Source of the DNA: Planctomycetota bacterium | GTDB lineage: Bacteria > Planctomycetota > Planctomycetia > Gemmatales > Gemmataceae | Length of the DNA: 11,427 nt | Assembly (NCBI GenBank): GCA_018970845.1 | Contig: JAGWVO010000092.1 | Location: 1-11,427, forward strand | Direction of reading: 5' to 3' | Shown here: positions 1 through 7,576 of the stretch, piece by piece | Numbering within the stretch: position 1 is the stretch's first letter | Layout of the letters: each line of letters opens with the position of its first letter | Translations under genes and position numbers: made by a program | Notes under the pieces: model-generated | What the model saw: only the letters and a program-made list of their open reading frames with translations | Told to the model about the DNA's origin: nothing | Databases searched by the model: none

Positions 1-857
1 CTCGTGTCAATGCCACGGCTTGTCACGAAGTCCCTGTAAATCTCCCGCGCCTTGTCATGCCGCTCCCTTTCGACCGGATTTAAATCGACCCAAATCCTTT
101 TGGTGACATACTCGGCAAGGTACTCTCCGGCCAACTCGGAGATTTCCCGGCGGTACACAAGCGGTCCGACCAGGCTGTTCAGGAGGTGCTCGCCGCCATC
201 GGTGCGCTCGGGAGTCGCGGTGATGGCCAACCGGAACGGGGCGATGCTTCCCGTGGCCGATTGCCTGTAGGCCGCCCCCGGCAGGTGGTGGGCCTCGTCG
301 AACACCACCATGCCGTACCTTGGGCCCCAGCGGTCGATGAGCAGGTGGGCGGAATCATAGGTGATCGCCGTGACGGGCTTCCAATCCCTTTCGCCTCCGC
401 CGACGGTTCCGACTTCCGTTTCCAATAACCGTTCAAGTTCCATGCGCCACTGGGATACCAGTTCCAAGGTCGGCGCCACGACGAGGGTGGACCTGCCGGC
501 GCGGCTGATGGCAAGGATGGCGGTGAAGGTCTTGCCTGTCCCGGTGGGAAGCACGACGACTCCCCGGCCGCCAGCCTTCCACCAGGCGTCCACCGACTGG
601 GCCTGATGGGGAAACGGTTCCCTGCCGAACTCCTTGGGGAATTCCAACTTCTCGTATTTGCGTGCCAGATCCGCGTGCGCGATGCCGCTTTTGTGCAGGA
701 GCGAAACGAGCGACCTGTAGTGGATGGCGGCGCACCGCAGGCAACGCGCGCGAGGATCATTCACGGCTTGGGGAAACAACCGGGAAAATCCGCCCGGGGC
801 GCCGCGCAGTTCAAGCGTTCCCGAATTGAAGGTGATGGTGAATTCCGTTTCAGCCAT
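1..857 (-). CDS. XPB/SSL2-like DEAH-box SF2 helicase (3' end beyond left edge)
   Basis: The first 285 residues of a superfamily 2 ATP-dependent DNA helicase or translocase of the COG1061 (SSL2/XPB-like) type are visible. After a roughly 75-residue N-terminal region comes a Q-like element FPHQAQSV (residues 82-89), then Walker A LPTGTGKT (103-110), motif Ia VVAPTLELVSQW (126-137), the DEAH box (187-190) and motif III TATP (213-216). The frame stays open to the left edge, so the second RecA domain with motifs IV-VI is not seen. I chose ATG at 857, although no clear Shine-Dalgarno precedes it. An in-frame TTG at 905 overlapping the upstream stop as TTGA would add 16 residues and cannot be excluded. 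The gene lies 44 bp after RND permease 2 on the same strand and could be cotranscribed. Family members act in DNA repair or unwinding, and archaeal XPB pairs with the Bax1 nuclease. The exact role here is unknown. Confidence 0.9.
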   Translation of the reverse strand, partial: MAETEFTITFNSGTLELRGAPGGFSRLFPQAVNDPRARCLRCAAIHYRSLVSLLHKSGIAHADLARKYEKLEFPKEFGREPFPHQAQSVDAWWKAGGRGVVVLPTGTGKTFTAILAISRAGRSTLVVAPTLELVSQWRMELERLLETEVGTVGGGERDWKPVTAITYDSAHLLIDRWGPRYGMVVFDEAHHLPGAAYRQSATGSIAPFRLAITATPERTDGGEHLLNSLVGPLVYRREISELAGEYLAEYVTKRIWVDLNPVERERHDKAREIYRDFVTSRGIDT

Positions 858-867
858 GCGGCCATGG
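854..867 (-). promoter_or_regulatory. small hairpin covering the helicase start codon
   Basis: A perfect 5-bp inverted repeat (CCATG, four bases, CATGG) places the helicase ATG at 857 in its 3' arm when read as minus-strand RNA. It could partly mask the start codon, but a stem this short is easily due to chance. Confidence 0.2.
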
Positions 868-901
868 TAACGATCGGAATCGCCCGGTGGTATGGGTTGG
901 C

Positions 902-3900
902 TCAACCGCCGGGCGCACTGTCGGATTCGGCCAGCGCCCGCCTCGCCATGGCCAGCGCCCGTTCGACCATCACATAAAAAACCGGGACAAGCACGAGGGT
1001 CACCATCGTCGAGACGACGATCCCGCCGATGATGGCCCTTGCCATGGGCGCACGCGTCTCGGCTCCGGGGCCATATCCGAAAGCTGCGGGCACGGCACCG
1101 GCCACTGTCGCGATCGAGGTCATCAAGATGGGCCTCAGCCTTACCGGAGAAGCCTCGAGAACCGCCTTTTCGGGTGTTAGGCCTGATTTGGCCAGCGAGT
1201 TGGCGTAATCCACCAAAATGATCGAGTTTTTCTTGACCAGACCCATCAGCAGGACAAGGCCGATCAGGCTCATCATGTTGAGCGTGTCGCCCGTCCACCA
1301 CAGTGCCACCACGGCACCTGTCAGGGCGAAGGGCATGGCCAACAGCACCGTGAGCGGATGGACGAATGAGTTGAACTGCACTCCCAGGATCATGTAGGCC
1401 ACCACGATTCCCAGGACCAGCGCGAAAACAAGGCTGTCGATGGTTTCGCGCATGGCCTGGGCGTTGCCTAGCTCGACGAGGGTCACTTGGGCGGGCAGGA
1501 TCTCCGCGGCAATTTTCCTGGCGCGGTCGAGGGCCTCGCCCTGGGCGATTCCCGGACCGGGGTTGGCCGTGATCTCGATATTCCGCTGGTGGTTGTACCG
1601 GGTGATCACGGGCGTCGCCGGGACGATTCGCACCTTGTCCTGGTCCACCAGGTCCTTGACCGGCACGAGGCGGTTGTCGCCCAGCCTCAGGTTGAGGTCC
1701 ATCAGTTCCTCGGGCGTGGCCGTCTGCTGTTCCCGCAACTTCACCCGGATGTCGTAACGCCTTCCGCGGTCGGTGAACTTTCCTACTCTTTCGCCACCCA
1801 CAAGGAGGTTCATGCTGTCGGCCAAGCGCGCGACGGGGATTCCGAGCAGGGCCAGCTTGTCCCGGTCGGGGTAGAGCCTAAGTTCGGGTTTTCCCGGCCT
1901 GTGGCTCGTGTCGAGGTCTTGAAACACGGGACGGCCTTGGGGATCCCTATCCTGCTCCATCCTCTCGAGCAATTCATGGGCGAGGCCCGGCAGGATTTCC
2001 CAGTCTCCTTGGATCGAAAAGTCGATGGGATAGCCTTCCTGGGCCGTGAATCCCTCGGTGGATTGGTCTCGCACAATCACATGGATGTCGCGAACCTCGG
2101 AGAACTTCCGCCTGATGAGGTCGAGCATTTCCCGCTGGCTTCTCGACCGGCTTGCCCTCGGGACGAGTTGCACGAAAAGGTCGGCCTCGTTCATCAGGAG
2201 GCCGGAATCGGTTCCGACAGTGGAAAGGACTCCCTCCACCTCGCTCATTTCAGCAAGGCGGTCCTCGCAAACTCCCAGGAGGTTGCTGATCTGCTCGATG
2301 TTGGCATCGACCGGCCCGATGACCCGGACAACCAGCCGGCTTTGGTCCTCCGAGGGAATCAGTTCCCGGCCGAGCCAGCCGAGCGCGAAGAACGCCGCCG
2401 TGAAGACGATGAGGGCGCCACTCGCTCCCATCACCACGGGCCACATGGCCAGTGAGAGCGCGAGAATGCGCCCGTAGGCCAGGGCGATCATGTCGACTCC
2501 CCGGGAAAACGGATCCAGGACCGCTGGCCTGAAAAGTCGCCTGTCGAGAAACGAGTAAACCGGCGGTCCGCCCGCCAGGATGGTGAAGGCCAGCGCAAAG
2601 TCGCCCACCGGTTCCACGAGCCAAGTCCATGGTGTCGCGGGGCGGGGCAGGCCGGACCATTCGGCCAGCGAGGTGACAGGCCAGACCCACGGCTGCAGCC
2701 ATGCGATTTGCGGAAATCCCAGCCGGGCCACGATGAGGACTGTGGTCAGGAACAGGGACATCGCCAAGGCGGCGCGCCAACCTCCGGCCTTGGCGGTTTC
2801 GCGAGACAGCGAGCAGAGCATCGGGGTGATGGTGAGCGCTGAGACAAGTGACAGCATCACCGCCACTCCCACCGTGACTCCGAACTGGAAAAAGAACCTG
2901 CCGATGGTTCCACTGAGGAAGGCCACGGGCAGGAAAATGGCAAGGATCGACAGTGTTGCGGCGATCGCGGCGAAACCGATTTCGCGGGAGCCATCGCGCG
3001 CCGATCTCCTGGAATCCTTCCCCATTTCGCGGTGCCTGTGGATGTTTTCCAGGACCAATATCGCGTCATCGACAACCACCCCGACGGAAAGCGACAATCC
3101 CAACAGGGTCATCAGGTTGAGGGTGAAAGGTTCAAGGCCGATCCAGCGCGCGGCGTAATTGAGGAAAAAGAATGTGCCCAGTAGTGATGTGGGTATGGAC
3201 AGGCAGATGTTGATGGTCGTTTCCAGCGATCCCAGGAACAGGTAGCAAACCACGGCGGTGAGCAGCACCCCCAGGATCAGGGTGAGCTTGAGTTCCTCGA
3301 TGTTCTCCCTGACGAATCGTGACGAATCAACGGGCATGGCCAGGTCGATGCCCCGCGGCAGCAGCCTTGCCAGCTTTGGCATCTCCTCGCGAACAGCGTC
3401 GCAAACCGCGACCAGGTTTCCCCCGATCGCTTTCCTGACGCCGATGGCGACGGCGGGGAGGCGGTTGTATCGGGCCAGGCCACGCTTGTCGACCGTGCTG
3501 TCGGCGACGACAGCGACATCGTCGAGGCGGATGGTCTGGCCGGCTTTCTGGGTCACCACCAGCCGGCCAAGTTCCGCCAGCGAGACAGCCTCGCCCATCA
3601 CCCGGAGGTTGAATTCCACCTGCTGGCTCTTGATGTACCCGGCGGGAAGTTCGGCATGCTGCCTCTGGATGGCCATCCGGACATCCTCGGCGGAAAGGTT
3701 GAATTGCCTGAGCTTGTCGCGGTCGACATGCACGCGCACATTCCGTTCCTGAAGCCCGGCGAACTGGACGCCACCCACGCCGGGCAGCGAGGAAAGCAGC
3801 GGCTTGATCTCCTTTTCAGCGATGTCGCCAATCTTTCCCACCGGATATGCCCCCGAAAGTGTCAGCCAGGCGACGGGAAGGTTGGCCGGATTGATCTTGC

Positions 3901-4285
3901 TGATGACGGGGGGATCGATGTCGGTGGGCAGCTTCCGGCGTGCGGCGCTGACGGCGTTTTGGACATCCTGCATCGCGACATCGATGTTCCGTCCGAGTTG
4001 GAAGTAGACGGTGGTGATGCTCCTTCCCTCGAGGCTTTCGGACATCGTGTATTCAACGCCCTCGACGGAGGCGACGGCATCCTCGACGACATCCGTGACA
4101 TCGCCGTCCATGATTTCAGGGGATGCCGCCTCGCGCGTGATGACGATGCTGACGACAGGGAAGTCGATTTCCGGGAATTGGCTAATGCCCATTTCCCGAT
4201 AGCCCATCCATCCGAACACCATCATGGCGGCGCCCACCATGACGGCGAACACGGGATTCCGGATCGAGAGTTCCGCAAGCCTCAT
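902..4285 (-). CDS. RND efflux permease 2 (AcrB/MdtC-like, HAE1 type) with long TM6-TM7 insertion
   Basis: Inner-membrane proton/substrate antiporter of the RND superfamily, 1127 residues; AcrB-type pumps are about 1030-1050. The N-terminus MRLAELSIRNPVFAVMV is classic and leads into TM1 (about 10-28). Periplasmic porter loops span roughly 30-332 and 638-945. The proton-relay residues are all present: D406-D407 in TM4 (GVVVDDAILVLENI), K1019 in TM10 (GLVKKNSIILVD), and R1049 with T1056 in TM11 (RLRPILMT). The start is the ATG at 4285, which overlaps the TGA of RND permease 1 as ATGA, implying translational coupling. A longer open frame runs upstream to 4525 but lies inside the neighbouring gene and has no RND character. 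Unusually, about 115 residues separate TM6 from TM7, with hydrophobic stretches at 504-521 and 563-580 and a Trp-rich segment between them. Substrate cannot be inferred. Alternatives such as CusA-type metal pumps or SecDF fit less well. Confidence 0.95.
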   Translation of the reverse strand: MRLAELSIRNPVFAVMVGAAMMVFGWMGYREMGISQFPEIDFPVVSIVITREAASPEIMDGDVTDVVEDAVASVEGVEYTMSESLEGRSITTVYFQLGRNIDVAMQDVQNAVSAARRKLPTDIDPPVISKINPANLPVAWLTLSGAYPVGKIGDIAEKEIKPLLSSLPGVGGVQFAGLQERNVRVHVDRDKLRQFNLSAEDVRMAIQRQHAELPAGYIKSQQVEFNLRVMGEAVSLAELGRLVVTQKAGQTIRLDDVAVVADSTVDKRGLARYNRLPAVAIGVRKAIGGNLVAVCDAVREEMPKLARLLPRGIDLAMPVDSSRFVRENIEELKLTLILGVLLTAVVCYLFLGSLETTINICLSIPTSLLGTFFFLNYAARWIGLEPFTLNLMTLLGLSLSVGVVVDDAILVLENIHRHREMGKDSRRSARDGSREIGFAAIAATLSILAIFLPVAFLSGTIGRFFFQFGVTVGVAVMLSLVSALTITPMLCSLSRETAKAGGWRAALAMSLFLTTVLIVARLGFPQIAWLQPWVWPVTSLAEWSGLPRPATPWTWLVEPVGDFALAFTILAGGPPVYSFLDRRLFRPAVLDPFSRGVDMIALAYGRILALSLAMWPVVMGASGALIVFTAAFFALGWLGRELIPSEDQSRLVVRVIGPVDANIEQISNLLGVCEDRLAEMSEVEGVLSTVGTDSGLLMNEADLFVQLVPRASRSRSQREMLDLIRRKFSEVRDIHVIVRDQSTEGFTAQEGYPIDFSIQGDWEILPGLAHELLERMEQDRDPQGRPVFQDLDTSHRPGKPELRLYPDRDKLALLGIPVARLADSMNLLVGGERVGKFTDRGRRYDIRVKLREQQTATPEELMDLNLRLGDNRLVPVKDLVDQDKVRIVPATPVITRYNHQRNIEITANPGPGIAQGEALDRARKIAAEILPAQVTLVELGNAQAMRETIDSLVFALVLGIVVAYMILGVQFNSFVHPLTVLLAMPFALTGAVVALWWTGDTLNMMSLIGLVLLMGLVKKNSIILVDYANSLAKSGLTPEKAVLEASPVRLRPILMTSIATVAGAVPAAFGYGPGAETRAPMARAIIGGIVVSTMVTLVLVPVFYVMVERALAMARRALAESDSAPGG
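4144..4171. repeat. 28-bp repeat, copy in RND permease 2
   Basis: These 28 bases are identical to 7428-7455 in RND permease 1. Both copies encode the same segment after TM1 (EIDFPVVSI, residues 39-47) at the same codon positions. The mismatch resumes on both sides. The repeat therefore reflects paralogy of the two permeases, with unusually complete synonymous-site conservation. Confidence 0.85.
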
Positions 4286-7200
4286 CGCTTCGCAGCCCCG
4301 GGGGAATCGGCGCCGGCGAGCCACTCGGCAAGCCGTTCCAGTCGCAGGTAGATCACGGGAACCACGAAAAGGGTGACGAGGGTGGAAAGGAAGCAGCCAC
4401 CCAGGATGCTGCGGGCCAGTGGCGCGCGCGTTTCCGAGCCCGGGCCAACCCCGAAAGCCATGGGAACGGCAGCGACCATGGTGGCCAGGGTCGTCATCAG
4501 GATGGGGCGCAGGCGTTGGGGGCATGCCTCCATGACCGCCATCAGCAATCCCCGCCCGGCCCGCCTTCTCTCACGAATCACATCGACGAGAATGATCGAG
4601 TTCTTCATCACCAACCCCGCGAGAAGCACCATTCCGATCATGCTCATCAGGTTGAGGGTGTCGCCTGAAAACCACAGCACGGCCAAGGCCCCCGTCACGC
4701 CGAACGGAACGGCCACGAGAACCGTGAGAGGATGAACCAGGGAATTGAACTGGATGCCGAGGATCATGTAAGAGGCGATGAACCCAAGCGCGAGGGCGCC
4801 CCACATGCTTTCGAGCGTTTGCTGCATCGCCTGGGCGTTGCCAAGCTGGACGATCCTGTAACTTTCAGGAAGATCCAGATCGGCGCGGGTCTGCCTGGCG
4901 ATCTCACCGGCCTTGGCGATCGCTTCCCCCTGGGAAATCCCGGGAGCCATGTTGGCCGTCAGCTCAACCTTCCTGAGGTGGTTGTACCGGGCGATGAGGG
5001 GGAGCGTTGAGATGGGCCGCCTGCTCACCAGGTCGGCCATGGGAACGAGCGCCGAGCCGGGCGCGGTTTCATCGGCGCCCGCGCGGATGTAGAGCTGGTC
5101 GATGTCGTCGGGACTCGACCTTTCCTGCTCGGCAAGACGAATGCGGACATCCCGACGACGGGATCCCTCGGTGAAACGGCCCATCCTGACCCCACCAAAC
5201 GCGACATTGAGAGTCCAGGCCAGCCTTTGGGTCGTTACCCCCGCATCAGCGGCGCGATCCCTGTCGGGGCGGGCGTGGATTTCAGTCATTCCCGGGCGGT
5301 AATCGCTGTTGACATCGGAAACGGCCCCGCTCGAGATGAGCCTGCCGCGAATCTCTTCCGACAGGCGGATCACGGTTTCCCAATCGGGGCCCTGGATGGC
5401 GAAGTTGACCGGGTATCCGCGGGAACTGGTGAATCCTTGCGTGGAAAGGTCTAGCGCGATCGCCCGCATTCCGGCGATGCGTCCGAGAGTTCGCCTGGTG
5501 AGGTCGATCACCTGCGACTGGCTGAGCGTCCTGAGGTGGCGCGGCACAAGCCTCACGAAGATGGTGCCTTCGCTGACAAGGGCGCCCGGCCTGATCGCCA
5601 CGGCGCTGTAAACCGTCGCCACCAATTCCTCATCGGTGACGGGATCCTTCAGGCCAATCATCGTCCTTTCACAATCGGCCAGCCTGTCGTCCACATAGTC
5701 GAGGCTCGATCCGACCGGACACACGACATTCACGATGAACCTGTTCTGGTCTTCGCTGGGGACCAGTTCCCTGCCGATGGGCTTGAAGTCGAGCCTGGTG
5801 ATCCCCGTCGCGGCCGCCGCTGGGCCCGGCAGGGGGACGGAGGCTCCGGCAAGGAACAGCCAAGCCGCCGCGGCGACGAGTGCCCCGCCGGCCAGCACCA
5901 GTGGTTGCCAACGGAGGGCCAGCCTGAGGAAGAACCTGTAGGCCGAGCCCGCCAGCCACATCACAAATTCCATGGGCTTGATGACCAAGGGAACAACAAT
6001 CAGCCTGTCCGCGAGCCAGGAACAGCGTTTGGCCACCGAAATGGGAAGGCCGATCCATCCGGGGCGAACGGGTGGCGCCTCGGTGCCGGAACGCCTCACG
6101 GACAGAAACCTCGCGCAAAGAACCGGTGTGATGGTGAGTGACACCACGAGGGACAGCAGCACGGCGACCGTCACGGTGATGCCGAACTGGAAGAAGAACC
6201 TGCCGATGGCCCCCTTCATGAAGGCGACGGGCAGAAAGATCGCGGCGATGGAAAGCGTGGCGGCCAGGGCGGCGAAGGTGATCTCGCGTGAACCCCGCCT
6301 TGCGGCGACCGCCCGGCTTTCACCGGCCTCCATGCGCCGGTATATGTTTTCAAGCACCAGGATCGCATCGTCGACGACAACGCCAACGGAAAGGGACAGC
6401 GCCAGCAAGGTCATGAAGTTCAGGGTGAAACCTCCCGCCTTCATCACGACCATCGTGCCCAAGAGCGATGTCGGGATGCTGACGCAGACATTGAGCGTGC
6501 TGGATGCCGATCCCAAGAACAGCAGGGTGACCATCGCCGTCAGGCAGATTCCCGTGACCAAGGCCAGCTTCACTTCCTCGATGTCCTCGCGGATGAACAT
6601 CGAGTAATCGACGGAGATGCCGATCTCGATGCCCTCGGGCAAAAGTGCCCGCAGTTCGGGCAGGCGCTTCTTCACCTCGTCGCACAGCCCAACGACATTG
6701 GCCCCGTTGGCCCTGAGCACCCCCATGCCGACGGTGGTCTGCCGGTTGAAGCGGCCGAGGCCCCTCCGGTCGGTGAGGCCGTCCTCGATGTCCGCGACAT
6801 CCTCGAGGCGTATGAGTCCCCCGTCGGGTGACTTCGCGACGACGACCCTGCCGAACTCTGCCGGTGTCCTCGCCTCGCCCATGATGCGAACTGTGATTTC
6901 CTGTCCCTCGGTCTTCAGGTACCCGGCCGGCCGCTCGACATGCTCCTCCCGGAGGGCTCTAACCACATCAAGGGGGTCGAGGCCATGCCTTCGCAAGTCG
7001 TCGCCCCTGAGCCAGATGCGCATGTTCCGCTGCCTCAAGCCTCCGAACATGACGCCACCGCAACCCGGGATCGTCTGGATCCGCTGCTTGAGCAGCGTGT
7101 CAACGATATGATTGATCTCTGATAGGGGCCGCTTTCCGTGCGTGGCCAACCACATCACGGGGAACTTGTTGAAGTTGATCTTGCTGATCGTCGGGGGATC

Positions 7201-7569
7201 GATGTCGGCCGGAAGGCGGTGCGCCGCGGCGGCGACGGCGTTCTGCACATCCTGCATGGCGGCGTCGATGTCCCGGTGGAGGTGGAAGAACACCGTGACA
7301 ACCGATTGCCCCTCGAGGCTCTGCGACTGGATGTAATCGATCCCTTCTATCTGGGAGATCGCGTCCTCGATCACATCGGTGACATCATTGTCCATCACCT
7401 CGGGTGATGATGCCTCGCGGATGGTCGCGATGCTGACGACAGGGAAGTCGATTTCAGGCAGTTGGCTGATGCCGAGGTCCTTCCACGCCAACAACCCGAA
7501 CACGACCATCGCCGCCGAGACCATGACGGCGAAAACCGGGTTGCGCAGGCTTGTGTCGGAAAGGCGCAT
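4282..7569 (-). CDS. RND efflux permease 1 (AcrB/MdtB-like, HAE1 type)
   Basis: Inner-membrane RND proton antiporter, 1095 residues, first of two paralogous permeases in the operon. It begins MRLSDTSLRNPVFAVMV (TM1 about 9-29) and has the usual two large periplasmic loops, roughly 30-335 and 575-918. Proton-relay residues are intact: D400-D401 in TM4 (GVVVDDAILVLENI), K989 in TM10 (GLVMKNSIILVD), and R1019 with T1026 in TM11 (RLRPILMT). The ATG at 7569 was chosen because it gives the family N-terminus and lies 7 bp after the adaptor's stop; an upstream open frame to 7662 falls within the adaptor gene. The TM6-TM7 link is longer than in AcrB and includes a hydrophobic patch at about 521-540. 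A Pro/Ala-rich extra segment of about 25 residues (575-598) follows TM7. The single adaptor and coupled second permease resemble MdtABC, so a mixed trimer is plausible but unproven. Confidence 0.95.
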   Translation of the reverse strand: MRLSDTSLRNPVFAVMVSAAMVVFGLLAWKDLGISQLPEIDFPVVSIATIREASSPEVMDNDVTDVIEDAISQIEGIDYIQSQSLEGQSVVTVFFHLHRDIDAAMQDVQNAVAAAAHRLPADIDPPTISKINFNKFPVMWLATHGKRPLSEINHIVDTLLKQRIQTIPGCGGVMFGGLRQRNMRIWLRGDDLRRHGLDPLDVVRALREEHVERPAGYLKTEGQEITVRIMGEARTPAEFGRVVVAKSPDGGLIRLEDVADIEDGLTDRRGLGRFNRQTTVGMGVLRANGANVVGLCDEVKKRLPELRALLPEGIEIGISVDYSMFIREDIEEVKLALVTGICLTAMVTLLFLGSASSTLNVCVSIPTSLLGTMVVMKAGGFTLNFMTLLALSLSVGVVVDDAILVLENIYRRMEAGESRAVAARRGSREITFAALAATLSIAAIFLPVAFMKGAIGRFFFQFGITVTVAVLLSLVVSLTITPVLCARFLSVRRSGTEAPPVRPGWIGLPISVAKRCSWLADRLIVVPLVIKPMEFVMWLAGSAYRFFLRLALRWQPLVLAGGALVAAAAWLFLAGASVPLPGPAAAATGITRLDFKPIGRELVPSEDQNRFIVNVVCPVGSSLDYVDDRLADCERTMIGLKDPVTDEELVATVYSAVAIRPGALVSEGTIFVRLVPRHLRTLSQSQVIDLTRRTLGRIAGMRAIALDLSTQGFTSSRGYPVNFAIQGPDWETVIRLSEEIRGRLISSGAVSDVNSDYRPGMTEIHARPDRDRAADAGVTTQRLAWTLNVAFGGVRMGRFTEGSRRRDVRIRLAEQERSSPDDIDQLYIRAGADETAPGSALVPMADLVSRRPISTLPLIARYNHLRKVELTANMAPGISQGEAIAKAGEIARQTRADLDLPESYRIVQLGNAQAMQQTLESMWGALALGFIASYMILGIQFNSLVHPLTVLVAVPFGVTGALAVLWFSGDTLNLMSMIGMVLLAGLVMKNSIILVDVIRERRRAGRGLLMAVMEACPQRLRPILMTTLATMVAAVPMAFGVGPGSETRAPLARSILGGCFLSTLVTLFVVPVIYLRLERLAEWLAGADSPGAAKR
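7428..7455. repeat. 28-bp repeat, copy in RND permease 1
   Basis: Perfect match to 4144-4171, direct orientation, 3284 bp apart. That spacing equals the distance between the two permease start codons, so recombination between the copies would give one in-frame hybrid permease. Confidence 0.85.
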
Positions 7570-7576
7570 CAGGGTT

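Noticed and set aside
179..760. 193-residue minus-strand open frame inside the helicase region
   Set aside because: It lies in a different frame from the helicase frame, which contains all the motifs (LPTGTGKT, DEAH, TATP). Its low-complexity Arg/Ser/Pro composition marks it as a shadow.
1487..2455. 322-residue plus-strand open frame opposite RND permease 2
   Set aside because: It is antisense to a well-supported permease and shows no domain-like sequence. Long antisense frames are common in GC-rich DNA.
4286..4525. 80-residue N-terminal extension of RND permease 2
   Set aside because: It lies wholly inside the end of RND permease 1 in another frame. The RND N-terminus begins at ATG 4285 with an ATGA overlap.
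902..7569. Heavy-metal (CusA-type) RND pump identity
   Set aside because: I saw no methionine-rich metal pathway. The FPVVSI block after TM1 and the overall motifs fit HAE1/MdtBC-type pumps better, although substrate remains unknown.
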